From NCBI RefSeq assembly GCF_000485595.1, contig NW_014577195.1, positions 348,581-412,580 of the forward strand: a stretch of DNA of 64,000 nucleotides, written 5' to 3'. Source of the DNA: Priapulus caudatus. Taxonomy: Eukaryota; Priapulida; Priapulimorpha; Priapulimorphida; Priapulidae. Within the stretch, counting starts at the first letter, position 1. Every line of letters begins with the position of its first letter. A program made the translations under genes and the position numbers. The notes under the pieces were generated by a model that was given only the letters and a program-made list of their open reading frames with translations, did no database searches and was not told where the DNA came from. Shown here in pieces: positions 22,536 through 33,874 of this stretch.

Positions 22536-23185
22536 AAACTCACGACATGGGTGTGTAAACGCTACTTTGACCGAAATCTGTTGTTTGTTTTTTTGCCCTT
22601 AATTTGGCGTTTTTGTGCAAATTCTTTCTGGCTTAAAATGGTCGTCGCATCATGCTGATTGAGAATATACCTCACGGGTGACCTCTTACTGGTCTCAAGA
22701 AGACAGACAGACAGATAAATACGGCGATTTATTGTAGGAGATAAATACGAAAAACTCGAAAATAGTGCCTGCGAAAAAAATAAGCAGCAAGTTGAGCATT
22801 TATACCTTTCAGCAGTAGTCATGTACGACGCTTTTGTCTCTCCTTCGAAGCTAAATTTGTTTTAATAGAACTAACAAAAATAGTCGACAATACAGCTAGA
22901 AAAATAGCAGTCAAAATGCAAATTCAACATGCAGTTGATGGATGAGCAGTGAACTGCATATAGCGTTACCTCGCGGACATTTCTTAAAATAATAAATAAT
23001 TTTAATTGTAATTTTAAACTTTTTTGTTTTGTGTATTTTTTGTTTTTTTTACTTTGCCTTTAGGCATCGCGACATGCTGATTAAGAATATATATGGTGTT
23101 GGGGGTGAGCTCTTACGGGGGGGAAAAAGATAGTCAGAAGGACAGACACAAAAACAGGCTCGCCCTTTATATAAGAGATACACAC

Positions 23186-23233
23186 ATATCAAGAGTCCAT
23201 AATAGAAAATTTTCTATTATGGATTCTTGACAT
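23186..23233. repeat. 48-bp palindrome beside Helitron 5' end
   Basis: Contains a perfect 28-base palindrome (23196-23223, TCCATAATAGAAAA and its complement) extended by ATATCAAGAG and ATTCTTGACAT edges with three mismatches. It lies eight bases beyond the 5' TC end at 23178. Confidence 0.93.
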
Positions 23234-23984
23234 ATATGCATATATATACGTAGCTTCCTATCTACTCTATATGCCGACGATATTTATAGCAGATACACCG
23301 CGCCGCGGTGCTGGTTTGATGCATAGCCGTGCTCGCGGCGTCGGCGGGGCGGATATTGCAGCGGGACTAGCTCTAGTGCGCGAACAATAACAGTTTGTGC
23401 GCCCATTTGCAGGCAATATATATCCGTAAGCTTGCGAGCGCAGCCGTTGAGTTTGTTTGTCCGAATCTCATGTGTCTGCGCAAAACTATGGCGTCTGTTA
23501 GAGAGAGTTTCGCGCTAACGAAAGCTAGTGTTTCGCGAAGACTTCGTCGCAAGCTGCCTACTATACATTCAGCATATACAGTATTCCGCAGCGTAGTCGT
23601 GATTATTGCCTTATTAGGATGCCGGTCTATCCGGCGAAGTATCCTCCGTCCAGCAGGAGAACGATCGTCGTTCGTGTACCCTGTGCCTACGAGTTCTGAC
23701 GCTGTGTACGTTAGCACGCAGCGACGGTACGTGCAGTAGGCATCGCTGCCCCGTCGGTGCGTGCCGTCAACGTGCACACGCGCCGTAGTACTCAGGGTAC
23801 GCCGTGCAGATTGTCATCCTGATATTGGATGGTTACGTTCTCCGAACCTATCGGGATGCGAGCCAACATGCTTACGTCGCGTGTATTCGTTCATGGTTTG
23901 CGCAACACAATTGCAATTTCTGCTAGTGAGCGTGAGTGGCGTACTTAATAGACGGATGAGACAGCGAGCGACAAGCCCGCACGC

Positions 23985-24042
<58 letters not shown>

Positions 24043-24240
24043 CTGTGTCTGTGTCTGTGTCTGTGTCAGTGTCAGTGTCTGTGTCTCCTGATATCTATAT
24101 ATATATATATATCGCCCTCGCTTTCTGAGGTTCGTTCTTCATTGCTGTGCGAAAGGAGATATGTTCAACTCGGTTCGCAAATTATTCGTTCGTGGTAGCG
24201 AATCTGTGTATCAGGGTTTTACCTCATCGTAGTAGTGGGG
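23234..24240. repeat. Duplicated flank with CA/GT/TA microsatellites
   Basis: Sequence from here to about 24.0 kb is repeated, with many indels, at about 48.05-48.95 and 58.28-59.1 kb, so the Helitron flank is a segmental duplication. It ends in a CA array (23985-24040), GTCTGT units (24041-24085) and a TA run. Small frames such as 23395-23739 are open only in this copy and are shattered in the others. I see no known protein. Bases 24240-24945 hold nothing recognised. Confidence 0.75.
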
Positions 24241-24949
24241 TCGGGGTGGGTGAGGAGTGTCATCTTATGATGGCTCTGACACTATAGGCATAGGGTGGTC
24301 GTTGGCTCGACCCAGCATGATCAAGTCACGAACCGACGTCAACCCGATCTTAAAGTTAGCATGGCCAGGGAGTAGTCTTGTGTGAAGTAGTACTTCGCTC
24401 CATGTAGCTAGCCGATCTTCTAATTCCCTCCCCGCTATCATTCTTCATCTGACAAGCCATGTATTGTTCTAAACGCAGATGCAGTGTATAGACATGTAGT
24501 GCAAAATCTTACAATGTGTTTTAATCATACTATGACTACTCGAGTTGCGTGTCTTTCGTCAGTCTATACGAGTTTAGGTCGGACAAGGCGCGCATTGTCG
24601 TAGTATCGCAGGCCTAGATGTATGCGGCGGTGCGTTCACTACCCCCCCCCCCCCACTTGCGTGTCACTCGATAGAATGTTTTTGGTTGTGCGGCCTGCTT
24701 AGGCAAACCGACGAAGTTCGTGGCAATGAAGCCCGTGCTATAGCCGGGGACGTCGCTGAGAGTGAGTAGTTGATATGCATGTACCCGTCTTATCGTAGCC
24801 GCTAACGCAGTTTGCCGTCACTTGGCGTGTTCACGAGTTCACATATATACAGGATGATCAGACCTCGCCATGAGCGGCAGTCTATCTAAATTGGAAAATG
24901 CTCGCCGCCTGTAAATGTCTACAACGGTGTATTCGTCTCGGAGCTCACT

Positions 24950-25038
24950 GTCTGGCTGCCTGGTTGCCTGCTTGTTTGCCTGCCTGCCTGCTTGCCTGCA
25001 TGCATGGTTGGCTGGCTGCCTGACTGGCTTGATCGGTC

Positions 25039-25077
<39 letters not shown>

Positions 25078-25160
25078 TAGAGAGAGATAGAGATAAGGAG
25101 GGGGAGAAAGAGAGAGATAGAGAGAGAGATAGAGAGAGGAGGGAGACAAAGAGAGAAAGG
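24950..25160. repeat. CTGC/CTTG tract and GA microsatellite
   Basis: CTGCCTGG, CTTGCCTG and GGCTGGCT words (24950-25035) followed by pure GA (25042-25072) and GATAGAGA sequence. Bases 25165-26370 show no recognisable gene. Confidence 0.9.
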
Positions 25161-26374
25161 GAATGATAGAGAGGTTTTGGGGAAGGGAGAATATAGCACT
25201 TTTATAAAAAAAAATTCCTTGCAGCTTGGCGCGGTGAAAGCAGCGCCGCCAATGAATAGCGGCAATCTTAAGTCCATTTGTCGCGCCGCGCGACTATATT
25301 CTGCTAGTTGTAGCGCTTTGTGTCGTGCTAGGGTCGGCGGAGTGCGTGCGTGTAAACACGGCGGCTCCGACCTTCAGCCGCGTGTGTACTCGTATTTTTC
25401 GGAAGTGCTCAGCTTCAGTCCGCGCGTTCATATTAGTACCTTTCGTTTACCCATGATCAGGCCATAGTGAGTAGAGTGAATCACGTGACCTTTTTACTCG
25501 ATAGCGCGCGGGCCATTCGCATGCGTGATAGCAAAAATGTTCCCATTTCCGATCGGACCTGTAGTATATAGTGCTCGCACCAAAGTGTTGAGCACACAGG
25601 AAAGGCAGCTGAGCTCGGTTTAGCTTTAGCTTTCGATTTATGCGAAGGTCAGAAAGCGTAACATTTTTACTTCTGTCAGTGCCTCGTAATCTATCAAGTT
25701 GTGATCAGGTGTACTAGCGCTTATACGCGACACATTGGGCGTACTCCTTGATGTTAGTCGGGATAAAATACCATAAGCATTGCTAGATACTATACAATGT
25801 CAATATTGATTACCATTGTTTATAGTATAATCGGATGAGGTAATGCGTGACGCAATCCCAGCATTACCTGCAATTAATCAGATGAGGAGTGCATAAAGGT
25901 AGATATAAGTTTGTATTTATTCACTTCTGATGTAATGTTAATGGCATCGATTGGAAGCTCAGGTTCTTGAAAGTGTCCAGAAGGTATGAGGTACAAGGTA
26001 TAACGAGTAATAAGGTATAAGGTATAAGACAAGCTATATAGCGTATTGTCAATGGCGCAAACCTCGAACGGAAGCGAGGGGCACAACTATATATCTTGCG
26101 GCATCGCCTGTTAACTCTCTATGCATGAAAGCCGAAGAAATTCCGATATCGCGGTGACATTTACTGTCTTTGCCTTGACGAGAAAATCGATCGCGTTTTT
26201 ACCTGACATCTCTCCGCGCATGTGTCTTACACGCGGGACAGCTATAGTTGGACACAATTCTCCTTCAGCAGGCGATCGGTATGTTATGGCGTATACAGAG
26301 CACCGGTTATATAAAGCGACCTGACCTTCCCCTGTATAGAAAATGTTAGATAGATTAGATATATGTAACCTGAC

Positions 26375-26600
26375 AAAGTAAGCTACTCTCGTACTCTCTA
26401 CTACTATGTTCCTACTCTGTCCCTACTCGACTCAACTGTTCCTACTGTCTGTTGGGGTTAGGTTACACATTTGTACCTACTCGACTCTACCTACTCTATT
26501 CTACTGTCCCTACGCGGCTGGGTTACATATTTGTACTTCTCTGTTCTACTGTTCTTACGCTGTTGGGTTACACATTTGTATGTAAGGAAATGTAAGCGCT
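26375..26600. repeat. CTACTCTACT / TTGGGTTACACATTTGTA repeat
   Basis: Alternating pyrimidine-rich CCTACTCTACTGT words and a conserved TTACANATTTGTA word occurring three times, with spacing of roughly 50-70 bases, give a short irregular tandem array. Bases 26600-28120 contain no recognised gene. Confidence 0.75.
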
Positions 26601-28124
26601 ATTAAAGGCGATGGGGTGTGATTATTCATTCGGCATACGTGTTTGAGATGACCATCACGTAGCTCGTAGATGGATTCATTCCAATCACTATAGCAAGACC
26701 ATAGTTTAGTCTGAAGGTACACCATCGTTATGATTAATTTTAGAAGAAGACCACCGTTTGTCTGAAAGTACTATATGGGAGTGGAGTGGAATGAAAGGTA
26801 GCGGTGGATCTATCATTGACTTATGCGCCGCAAGTTCTTTCCGTGGCTGCTTGAAGGTGGTTGGCGTTGTACTGACCAACCTTTGTGCAGGCTATGCTGT
26901 TTCAGTTCGCCCACTCATACTTTCGGACTAGCCATGGCATGGCCATATTAGCGAGGTAGAAAATGTAGCCTTTTATATAGCGAGTGGAATGATTCTGCAG
27001 ATGCGAAGTAGAACCCTACTGAGTCACGAGACGGTTGAAATCGTGCTGTGTTACTCGTGGCATCGTGGTTGCACGGTGCCCTACGCGGGTGGCGAGGTAA
27101 ATTAATCTTCAAAGCGCTCGCACTGATTTGAGTGCCGGCACCATAATACAATAGCGTCGGCGTGTGGCCGCGTTGTAAAGGCGCTGGTCAGCATCAACGA
27201 TTAATACGGCAACTGCGCTCACACATGACTCGCGTTTAATTAACTTTCCGTCTCGCAGATTTCAGTATCGACTGAATCTACGTACCTTCGCGCAGGCCTC
27301 CGTCACGTGACCGCAGCTGCGGCGGTGGCGCGCGCGTTCGAATGATGTCATTATGCATGACAGTTCAACGCACCCGCTGTAGTCTTGTAGACTGCGGCGT
27401 GTGTATGCGGGGCTGCATAGCGCGTGGCTGTTGAGTCTCGTCGCTGGCTGTCTGCCGCCGAGTGTGCAGAGTGGGTGCCTGAAATACGTCGCCAACGTGC
27501 TGTTTTCATAAATGCTTGTTCATGAGGCGGCTGGCTCAATTCCGACTGAAATATTTATGTATAGTCTGCATGCGTGAATGCGCGGCCAGCAAGTAGTATA
27601 GCGCCAGCCGTTGCGCACTCTGTCTGCACGCACGTACGCACGCACAGACACACTCGCAAAGTTTTATTGTGTCATTTATGGTGGCATAAATACGTCGTCA
27701 ATTTTAGATGCATGTATCAATTAATTATACGTCTGAGTAGGTCTGCTGGGGGAGAGAAAGCGGGAGGGGGAGATACGCTGTTCGCTACTAGTGAGTCATG
27801 AGCGCTTAAATGTAACCTCACATGCACCTCTACTTCACGCGCCTTATAAAAATCGCTAGACGCAGTACGTAATCCGTATAGAGAGAATGTAACGGAGCAG
27901 GTTCGGGTGCGTACGTGCCGCGTCGACCCGTCCATTCTGCATGCACACACCGTCGCTTGATTGCTGCACGCACATCTACCGTCTTCGCTGGTTCGTTAGC
28001 TTCTGCATCAGCTTCTGCTGATATTCCGCAGGCAGGTTACTCAACGGCTATGACGCCCGGCGGCGGGCTAGATCAGACATGTACTGCGGCAGTTACGCGC
28101 ACTGACAGCGGGATCAAGTGACGC

Positions 28125-28844
28125 TACAGCACGCACGCACGCATGTATGCACACACAGTCACACACACACACAGTGATGACGTCTGCGTGATAACGTGAT
28201 GATGACGTGATGATGATGATGTAACAGCCGTTTGTTCACGTAGCCAGAGACTCTATTATTTTTAGCAGTGAGCGTGACGCGACTCATCTTTTGTATCTAG
28301 CAGTTTGACACATCAGTGTGAATGTGTTGTATCAGAATGCAGGGTTATGGCTAAAATGTGCGGGTCTGGTTGTGGTCGCGCGGGTAAGCGCACGCGCTTA
28401 CGCGCGTGTGCGCGTTTCTTTGTCTCTGTGTACAAGGAGATGTGACGATACGTGAGCAGATATTAAAGTTATTCAGTTTACTGCACAAGTTTGGATTTCT
28501 TCATCATTTATACATCAACGTACTTCAACGTTACAATGACATGGCGATGATAACGCGTGACGATAATGACTGGGTGGTGATGATGACAATGACGTACTGC
28601 TGATGACGTGATGATGATGATGCGGTGTTGATGACGTAGTGGTGATAGTGCGGTGTTTATGACGTGATGATGATGATGATGATGATGTTGATGATGATGC
28701 AGTTTTGATGACGTAGTGATGATGATGATGATAATGTGGTGTTAATGATGATGGCGGGATGTCGATCACTGGGTGATGATGACGATAATGACGATGATGA
28801 CGTGGTGGGGGTAATAATGATAATGATGATGTTGATGATGATGG

Positions 28845-28875
<31 letters not shown>

Positions 28876-28880
28876 AATAA
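28125..28880. repeat. GTGATGACG/GAT repeats around a unique core
   Basis: CACA and GTGATGACGT units (28125-28230) and GATGATG with GACGTAGTG (28545-28880) bracket about 300 bases of unique-looking sequence. The whole block recurs at about 61.6-62.4 kb with many indels. The Ser/His frames are artefacts. Confidence 0.85.
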
Positions 28881-29158
28881 CTTCTTCATGATAACTGCTA
28901 CTGAGATCTGGCGCCTGAGTATTATCAGCGCAAAAAGAAGAGAACCGATCATTTTAATACGAATCATATGTTTTCATGCGTAGTGTTTAGGTTCGCTAGT
29001 CCCTAATCTGCTGATGTATGGACTAGTCACTAGAGGATGAGTATCGTGAATTGAACTAAACTTCGGTTGTTGTTGTTTTTTAGATTAACGGCTACAATCA
29101 GTCGATCTATCAACCTATAAATATAACGTTTGAGTTCAGTCTCTAGGAGTACACCCAA

Positions 29159-29690
29159 TCTCTTACATAAAGGGCGAGTCTGTTTTTGTGTCTGTCCTTC
29201 TGTCTATCTTCTCCCCCCTCGTAAGAGCTCACCCTTAACACCATATATATTCTTAATCAGCATGTTGCGACGACCAAAGGCAAGGCCAAAAAAAAAAAAT
29301 ACACAAAATCAAACAGTTTAAAATTACAATTACAATTATTTATTATTTCAATACATGTCCGCGTGGTGGCGCTATATACCCTCCTACTGCATCGAGTCAG
29401 AGCGAGTGCGCATTTTCTCGGTGTTGTTCGCATTGTTTTTGTAGCTCTATTGTCGAATTACAGCGACAATAAACGAATTATTAGCTTCGTAGGAAAGCGT
29501 CGTAGACGACTACCATATAGGTATAAATGCTGAACTTGCTGCTTATTTTCGTATTTTCGAGTGTTTCGTATTCATCTCCTACAATAATTGAATAAATCGC
29601 CGGATCTATCTGTCTGTCTGTCTTCTCGAAACCAGTAAGAGGTTCACCCGTCAGGTATATTCTCAATCAGCATGACGAGCTACTCTACTA
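29159..29690 (+). mobile_element. Helitron 5' portion, same family as 21.7-23.2 kb
   Basis: Starts TCTCTTACATAAAGGGCGAG after an A and is collinear, in opposite orientation, with the - strand element ending at 23178 (same CAATTATTTATTATTT, GCTGCTTATTT and CAGTAAGAGGT blocks). The homology stops near 29690 without a 3' hairpin or CTRR end, so it is truncated. The same block with the same left flank occurs at 62.69 kb. Confidence 0.6.
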
Positions 29691-29737
29691 GCTACTATCT
29701 GAATGTTGGTATTTGCCGATATGATTCTCGTGTCATG

Positions 29738-29890
29738 GTATTCATTGACGTAATTCCTGTGTCATGGTATTCATTGACGTGGTTCCTGTATTCGGTGACG
29801 TGATTCCTGCGTCATGGTATTCTGTGACGTGATACCTGCGTCATGGTATCCGGTGACGCGATTCCTGCGTCATGGTATACGGTGACGTAA
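29738..29890. repeat. 29-bp tandem array carrying TGACG boxes
   Basis: Units resembling GTCATGGTATTCNGTGACGT plus GATTCCTGC repeat about six times. TGACG occurs at 29746, 29775, 29796, 29825, 29854 and 29883, a 29-base period with one 21-base unit; four of these read TGACGTAA or TGACGTGA, CRE/ATF-like words. The array ends ~110 bases before the open frame of the BTB exon, so a regulatory role is possible but unproven. Confidence 0.85.
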
Positions 29891-29999
29891 TTCTAAGCAA
29901 CTTGCGAGAGCGTCTGCCCGTGTATCTCACACGTGGCGTCAGATCAGGTCAGGCTCAAAATTTACATTCACAGTTAATAAGGCGGGTGTAGATCGGTGA

Positions 30000-30690
30000 A
30001 TGCAGAAGCAATTGACACCATCGATCATCAGGCGAACGGCAGCAGCAGGCTCGCTGCCCACCTGCCATCGGCTAATCAGCACTGAAAGAGAGCGAAGAAC
30101 CGCGCCGACGACATTCGTAGCCTATTCACGATACCATCGCTGCGGCGAGAGGCCCGTCGTGCTATGCACTAGACGCGACGCGTCGTCTCGAGCGTGCAAA
30201 CAAGCGCTAAGCGTCAGCGACGGTGACGCGACAGAGAGCGCCAGAGAGCAGCTCCTCGCGCGCAAATGCTGTAAGAGACGGTCGGGCCTGTGCGGCGCGG
30301 CGACGCAGGCAGCGGCTGCCATGTGCAGCAAGTGGGTGCACCACTCGCGCAGCCTCACGCACTGCATGTACAACTACCGCTACTACAGCAACGCTGGCTT
30401 CTCCTGCAGGATGGACAATGAGAGCGACAACGAGTTCTACCACTCGATCAACCACGCCGAGCGCTCGCTCAAGAAGATGGAGGACTACTATCACCACGGC
30501 GAGCTGTGCGACGTGATACTCATCATTGGCGCGCAGCGTATCCACGCGCACCGCATCGTGCTGAGCGCAGCCTCCGACTACTTCGCAGCAATGTTCACGA
30601 GCGATGTGCGTGAGGCGCAGCAAGAGGAGGTGCCACTGAAGGACGTCGACAGCGACTCAGTGCTGGCGCTCGTCGAGTACTGCTATACAG
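30000..30690 (+). CDS. KLHL1/4/5-type BTB-Kelch protein, first coding exon (partial gene)
   Basis: This frame opens after a TGA at 29997 and closes at a consensus donor, GTGAGT at 30691, splitting a codon after its first base. Residues from about 138 read as a BTB/POZ domain of the KLHL1/4/5 group: SINHAERSLKKMEDY, then LCDVILIIG, AHRIVLSAASDYFAAMF, DVREAQQEE and LVEYCYTG. BTB-Kelch proteins are usually substrate adaptors for Cullin-3 ubiquitin ligases; the BACK and Kelch repeats that should follow the intron were not found in the window. Start choice is uncertain: in-frame Met codons lie at 30000, 30321 and 30411. GC-rich third positions begin only around 30300, so 30321 is a good candidate and sequence upstream may be 5' UTR. 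Unlike the downstream plastin exons, this exon is free of frameshifts. Confidence 0.88.
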
Positions 30691-30796
30691 GTGAGTGATA
30701 ACTGTGAGGAATAATTACTGCACATGTGAGCAATAACTGCTACACAATTAAGTGGTAGCGGCTACACAGATTATAGGCAAGTGCTACACAGATGAG

Positions 30797-30804
30797 CAAG
30801 TGTG

Positions 30805-30859
<55 letters not shown>

Positions 30860-30860
30860 T
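30797..30860. repeat. GT/GCGT microsatellite
   Basis: Pure GT then GCGT units at the left edge of the duplicated block that follows; a similar tract sits at 39300-39370 in the other copy. Confidence 0.92.
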
Positions 30861-31640
30861 GTGTACGCCGGTTTGCGTCGTTGGTAGTCTCTCTCTAAGC
30901 AGCATGATTCGATGTACACACATTTGTCAAAATTTCGCAGGCAGGAAGCTTTCTCATTGGGCTTCTGAGCCAACCACTTCCCCCGTTTCATCTGCATGCC
31001 TTAGTTCAATGCTTGTTTACTCGAAACACACAAAATATACTTAGAAATCATGCTTTCAAATTGCATTGTTGTTCATTTGTATTTTGGATATATGCCAAAA
31101 TACGTCAGAGTGGTTGGAATAATGGACATAATCGAAATGTGAATCATATAACAATTATAGCTATATATAATAAGTAGATGCACAATCAATGGAATAGATA
31201 ACAGGAGCAGGCTCGACGAAAAGCACGTAATCCCTAATTACTGCGCATGGTCTAACTCCGTCTAGTATTTTTCGACAGTGCGAAACGGCGATCAAATTTC
31301 ATTAATAAGGTTTTCTCCGTAGATTTAGCCAGGTGCTGATTTCAGATCCCACAGTTATAGCGTCTACGGCAATAATGGAAGAAAAACATGCGACTGGCAA
31401 CAATTACCATAATTGGCGTCTGCACCTGGCGGATCCTCGGAAGTTCGTATGTTGCTTTTTTCCATCCAAGGCACGGTTGTTTTGCACGTCGATTCTGGTC
31501 TTACGTGGCTGCTATGCCTTTCGTGGCACTGTCCGTCGTTAAATCCCGGCAACTTTCTTCGCGCCGGCGTTTTGATTGGCGATAGCGCGATTTTTAGCTT
31601 GGCCTTGACTGCGTCAAGATGAGGCTATTGCCATGGGTGT
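30861..31640. repeat. Duplicated block, copy of 39360-40130
   Basis: Collinear with 39360-40130 from the CGTCGTTGGTAGT word through to the GAGCTATTGCCATGGG word, differing by many small indels. No coding domain was recognised. In both places it leads directly into the ~325-bp monomer repeat. Confidence 0.85.
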
Positions 31641-32690
31641 CGTGCCGTCGTACGTCCGTAGCGTACGTCTGTCGTCCGTCAACATTTGGCTACGGTCAAC
31701 GATAACTGCAGAAGGCAGTTTGCGGCGCACATGTTTCAAATTGCATAATAGTTGTTGCTCCTATGGGAGAGGTTTTAACGTCTATTTTGGAGCACTGCCC
31801 AGTCGGACCTACTTTCGAGCCACGCAACTGGTTTTTGCAAAAAATAGAATGGCCATAAAGTCGTTCAGGTTTATGCGATTTTACTCAGTTGCTGGTATGT
31901 GCATGACTGAGGATCTGGCTCAAAACATATGCACACAAATTTTGAGTTTTTTTTAAAGTATGCAAATTAGGGTAGATTTGGGCAAATTCCAGACTATGCA
32001 TTTCAAGTGTCTGCCTACGGTCAAGATACTCAGAAGCCGTTTGACGGCCACATGTTTAAATTGCATATAGTTGTTACTCCTATGGGGAGGTTTGCAGCGT
32101 CTAATTTTGAGCACGCACAGTGCGATCTACTTTCGAGCCACGTTCTACTTTTTGGCAAAAATCTGGAAATGGCCAATAAGTCAGTTGCAGGTTCAAACGG
32201 ATTTGCCTCATGTTCTAGTATGTGAATGAATAAGGACTGGCGCTAAAACCTATCACAAGGGTTGTTTGATATTTTTTTAAATTATGCAAATTAGGTAGAT
32301 TTTGGCAATTCACATATGCATTCAATGGTTTGTCTACCGATCAACGATAACTCAGAACGCGTTTGACCTCACATGTTTCAAATTGGCATACAGTTGTTAC
32401 TCCTATGGGAGAGATTTTGAACGTCGCTATTTTTGAGCAGCGCCAGGTCGACCGTAAGCTTTCGAGCACGCCTACTGTTTTGGCAAAATAAAAAATGGCA
32501 TCTAATTCATGTCGATTTTTGTTACAATTTTGGCTATGTGAATGTGGTAAGGCTGAGGCCCCAAAACATTGTTATGCCTATGGGAGAGATGCAACAATTC
32601 CTATTACGTGTATTTCATCTAGCTTGGTGTAACAATTCTACATATAAACAGCCTAGCAATCGTTTTAGCTTTTTTTATTGGTTATAGATA
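31641..32690. repeat. Three tandem ~325-bp monomers of a dispersed repeat
   Basis: Monomers start with CTACGGTCAACGATAACT-like words near 31690, 32020 and 32336 and share TTGTTACTCCTATGGGAGAG and TTTCGAGCCACGC words. Related monomers lie at 36536, 36862, 40200, 51960 and 59555. The copies here are indel-rich. Bases 32690-33220 contain no exon I could identify. Confidence 0.85.
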
Positions 32691-33222
32691 TGCGGGATTT
32701 CCAAATGCCTGTGGGTGAAGGTAGTGCACGTTGTATTGTATGAACGTCAACTAACAGTTTATATGAAGAAAGGTGGGCGTGTGTTTGCTCATATTTTGTT
32801 CGTAAATGTTTGTTATGGGGATTCAAAATAAATTGTGGTTTACAAGATTGTGTTTCACCTGTACTTGTAGTTGATTCGCCTTTTCAGCAGTCCTAACCCA
32901 CTCTACCTTATGGCAGTAGAAATCAGTTCTCTCGTCCCACTAGCCAGTTTGGATCGTAGCTCTGTGATCCAGCAGCAGTGCTAGTTCTGGGCTGCAGTGG
33001 TCTGCCGTGGATATTTCTTGTAATGCGGTGGGGGCAAGGCACCAAGTTATGGTGAAGACGAATTACCATTGTTTGGATGAACAGTTGGATCACTGTTAGA
33101 ACATGTAAAGGACTTAGCCATATGTGTAGTTACGTGACTGTGCATCTTCGTAAAACTAGTGTGATAATTCATTATGGTTATTGCGACCAACAAACGTTCG
33201 TTTATGGTGTTTGTGTTACCAG

Positions 33223-33303
33223 AACTCTGAAGCGTACATGCCATTGCTTAACCAAATCGCACCCAAAATGGAAGGCTGGGGTGCGATCTACTGCTATCCA
33301 TTC
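33223..33303 (+). CDS. PLS: Plastin/fimbrin exon: part of CH2 domain
   Basis: Follows a TGTTTGTGTTACCAG acceptor and translates without interruption as 27 residues beginning NSEAYMPLLNQIAPK, the signature of the plastin CH2 domain (animal plastins have a very similar NQIAPK segment). The donor I chose is GTACGT at 33304, which leaves phase 0 and joins in frame to the next exon; the residues just before it match the family poorly, so the 3' edge could be some bases earlier. Plastins are calcium-regulated actin-bundling proteins with two EF-hands and four CH domains. The EF-hand, CH1 and early CH2 exons were not found upstream in the window. Confidence 0.75.
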
Positions 33304-33519
33304 GTACGTCCTCTCACAATTAAAGTTGACACTTTATATGAGTATCTTAATTTTACATCTTTACTATTCAGTTATTTACCAAGCGGCTTGGCGGTTTATT
33401 GTACACCTTTAGATTTAGTGCCTGTTTACGTGCTGTGGGGCAGTGTCTGTGAGTATGCATGTATCGTGTGTAATTTTTTAATGAGCTTAGTGTTGAGAAT
33501 GTTTATGCATACTCTACAG

Positions 33520-33767
33520 GAGACTGACAAGTCGTAAGCGTGGCTGAATCCAATGCTGTGTGAGGCAATGACAAGATCGACTGCCGAGCATTTGTTGACC
33601 GCACAGGAGTTGTCAGTGGAAACAAGGTCGACAGAAGTGTGAAACCCAGCAAGCTTAACACTGCCCTCGGTGTCGCAAAGCTTGTTTCAACATGGTACCC
33701 TGCGCGTCGAGCAAACCTGAAGACATTCCTGACTGGGAAATGGAGGGAAAAAGCGCAGAGGAGAAGA
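33520..33767 (+). CDS. PLS: Plastin/fimbrin exon: end of CH2 and linker to CH3
   Basis: Acceptor ACTCTACAG at 33511-33519, donor GTGAGT at 33768. It starts ETDKS, the position of ETDD in vertebrate plastins. Recognisable pieces then appear in order but in different frames: KR.AES.ML, DKIDCRAFV, VVSGN, KLNTAL, WYPA, then KPEDIPDWEMEGKSAEEKR up to the donor. Each switch needs a one- or two-base indel (for example the extra g in the word following AAGCGTG near 33540). Conserved order, length and splice sites with small indels point to sequencing error more than to decay, though a recent pseudogene is not excluded. Confidence 0.8.
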
Positions 33768-33874
33768 GTGAGTGTGCTTGTGTTACATACCGTGTGATTT
33801 ACTATGGCTAAATATATGCGTGCACTGGGCCAAAAAGGTCTGTGAGCGGGTAAAATTCTTTTGCCTATGTGTTT

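Larger units (their letters stand above)
21733..23178 (-). mobile_element. Helitron on - strand, with N gap
   Basis: Read on the - strand it begins TCTCTTATATAAAGGGC after an A (5' end at 23178) and ends CTAG before a T (21736-21733), with a GC-rich imperfect hairpin around CCGGGCAACGCCGG just inside the 3' end. Related copies lie at 57.21-58.22, 46.96-47.99, 29.16-29.69 and from 62.69 kb. It carries a CCCAT array, a tRNA-like segment flanked by inverted repeats, a 25-base gap and a short telomeric run. No Rep/Helicase coding sequence is seen. Because of the gap it could be two elements joined by the assembler. Confidence 0.7.

Noticed and set aside
30861-32690. Transposase or reverse transcriptase gene in the duplicated repeat
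   Set aside because: No catalytic motif or sustained frame in any of the copies; the repeat appears non-coding.
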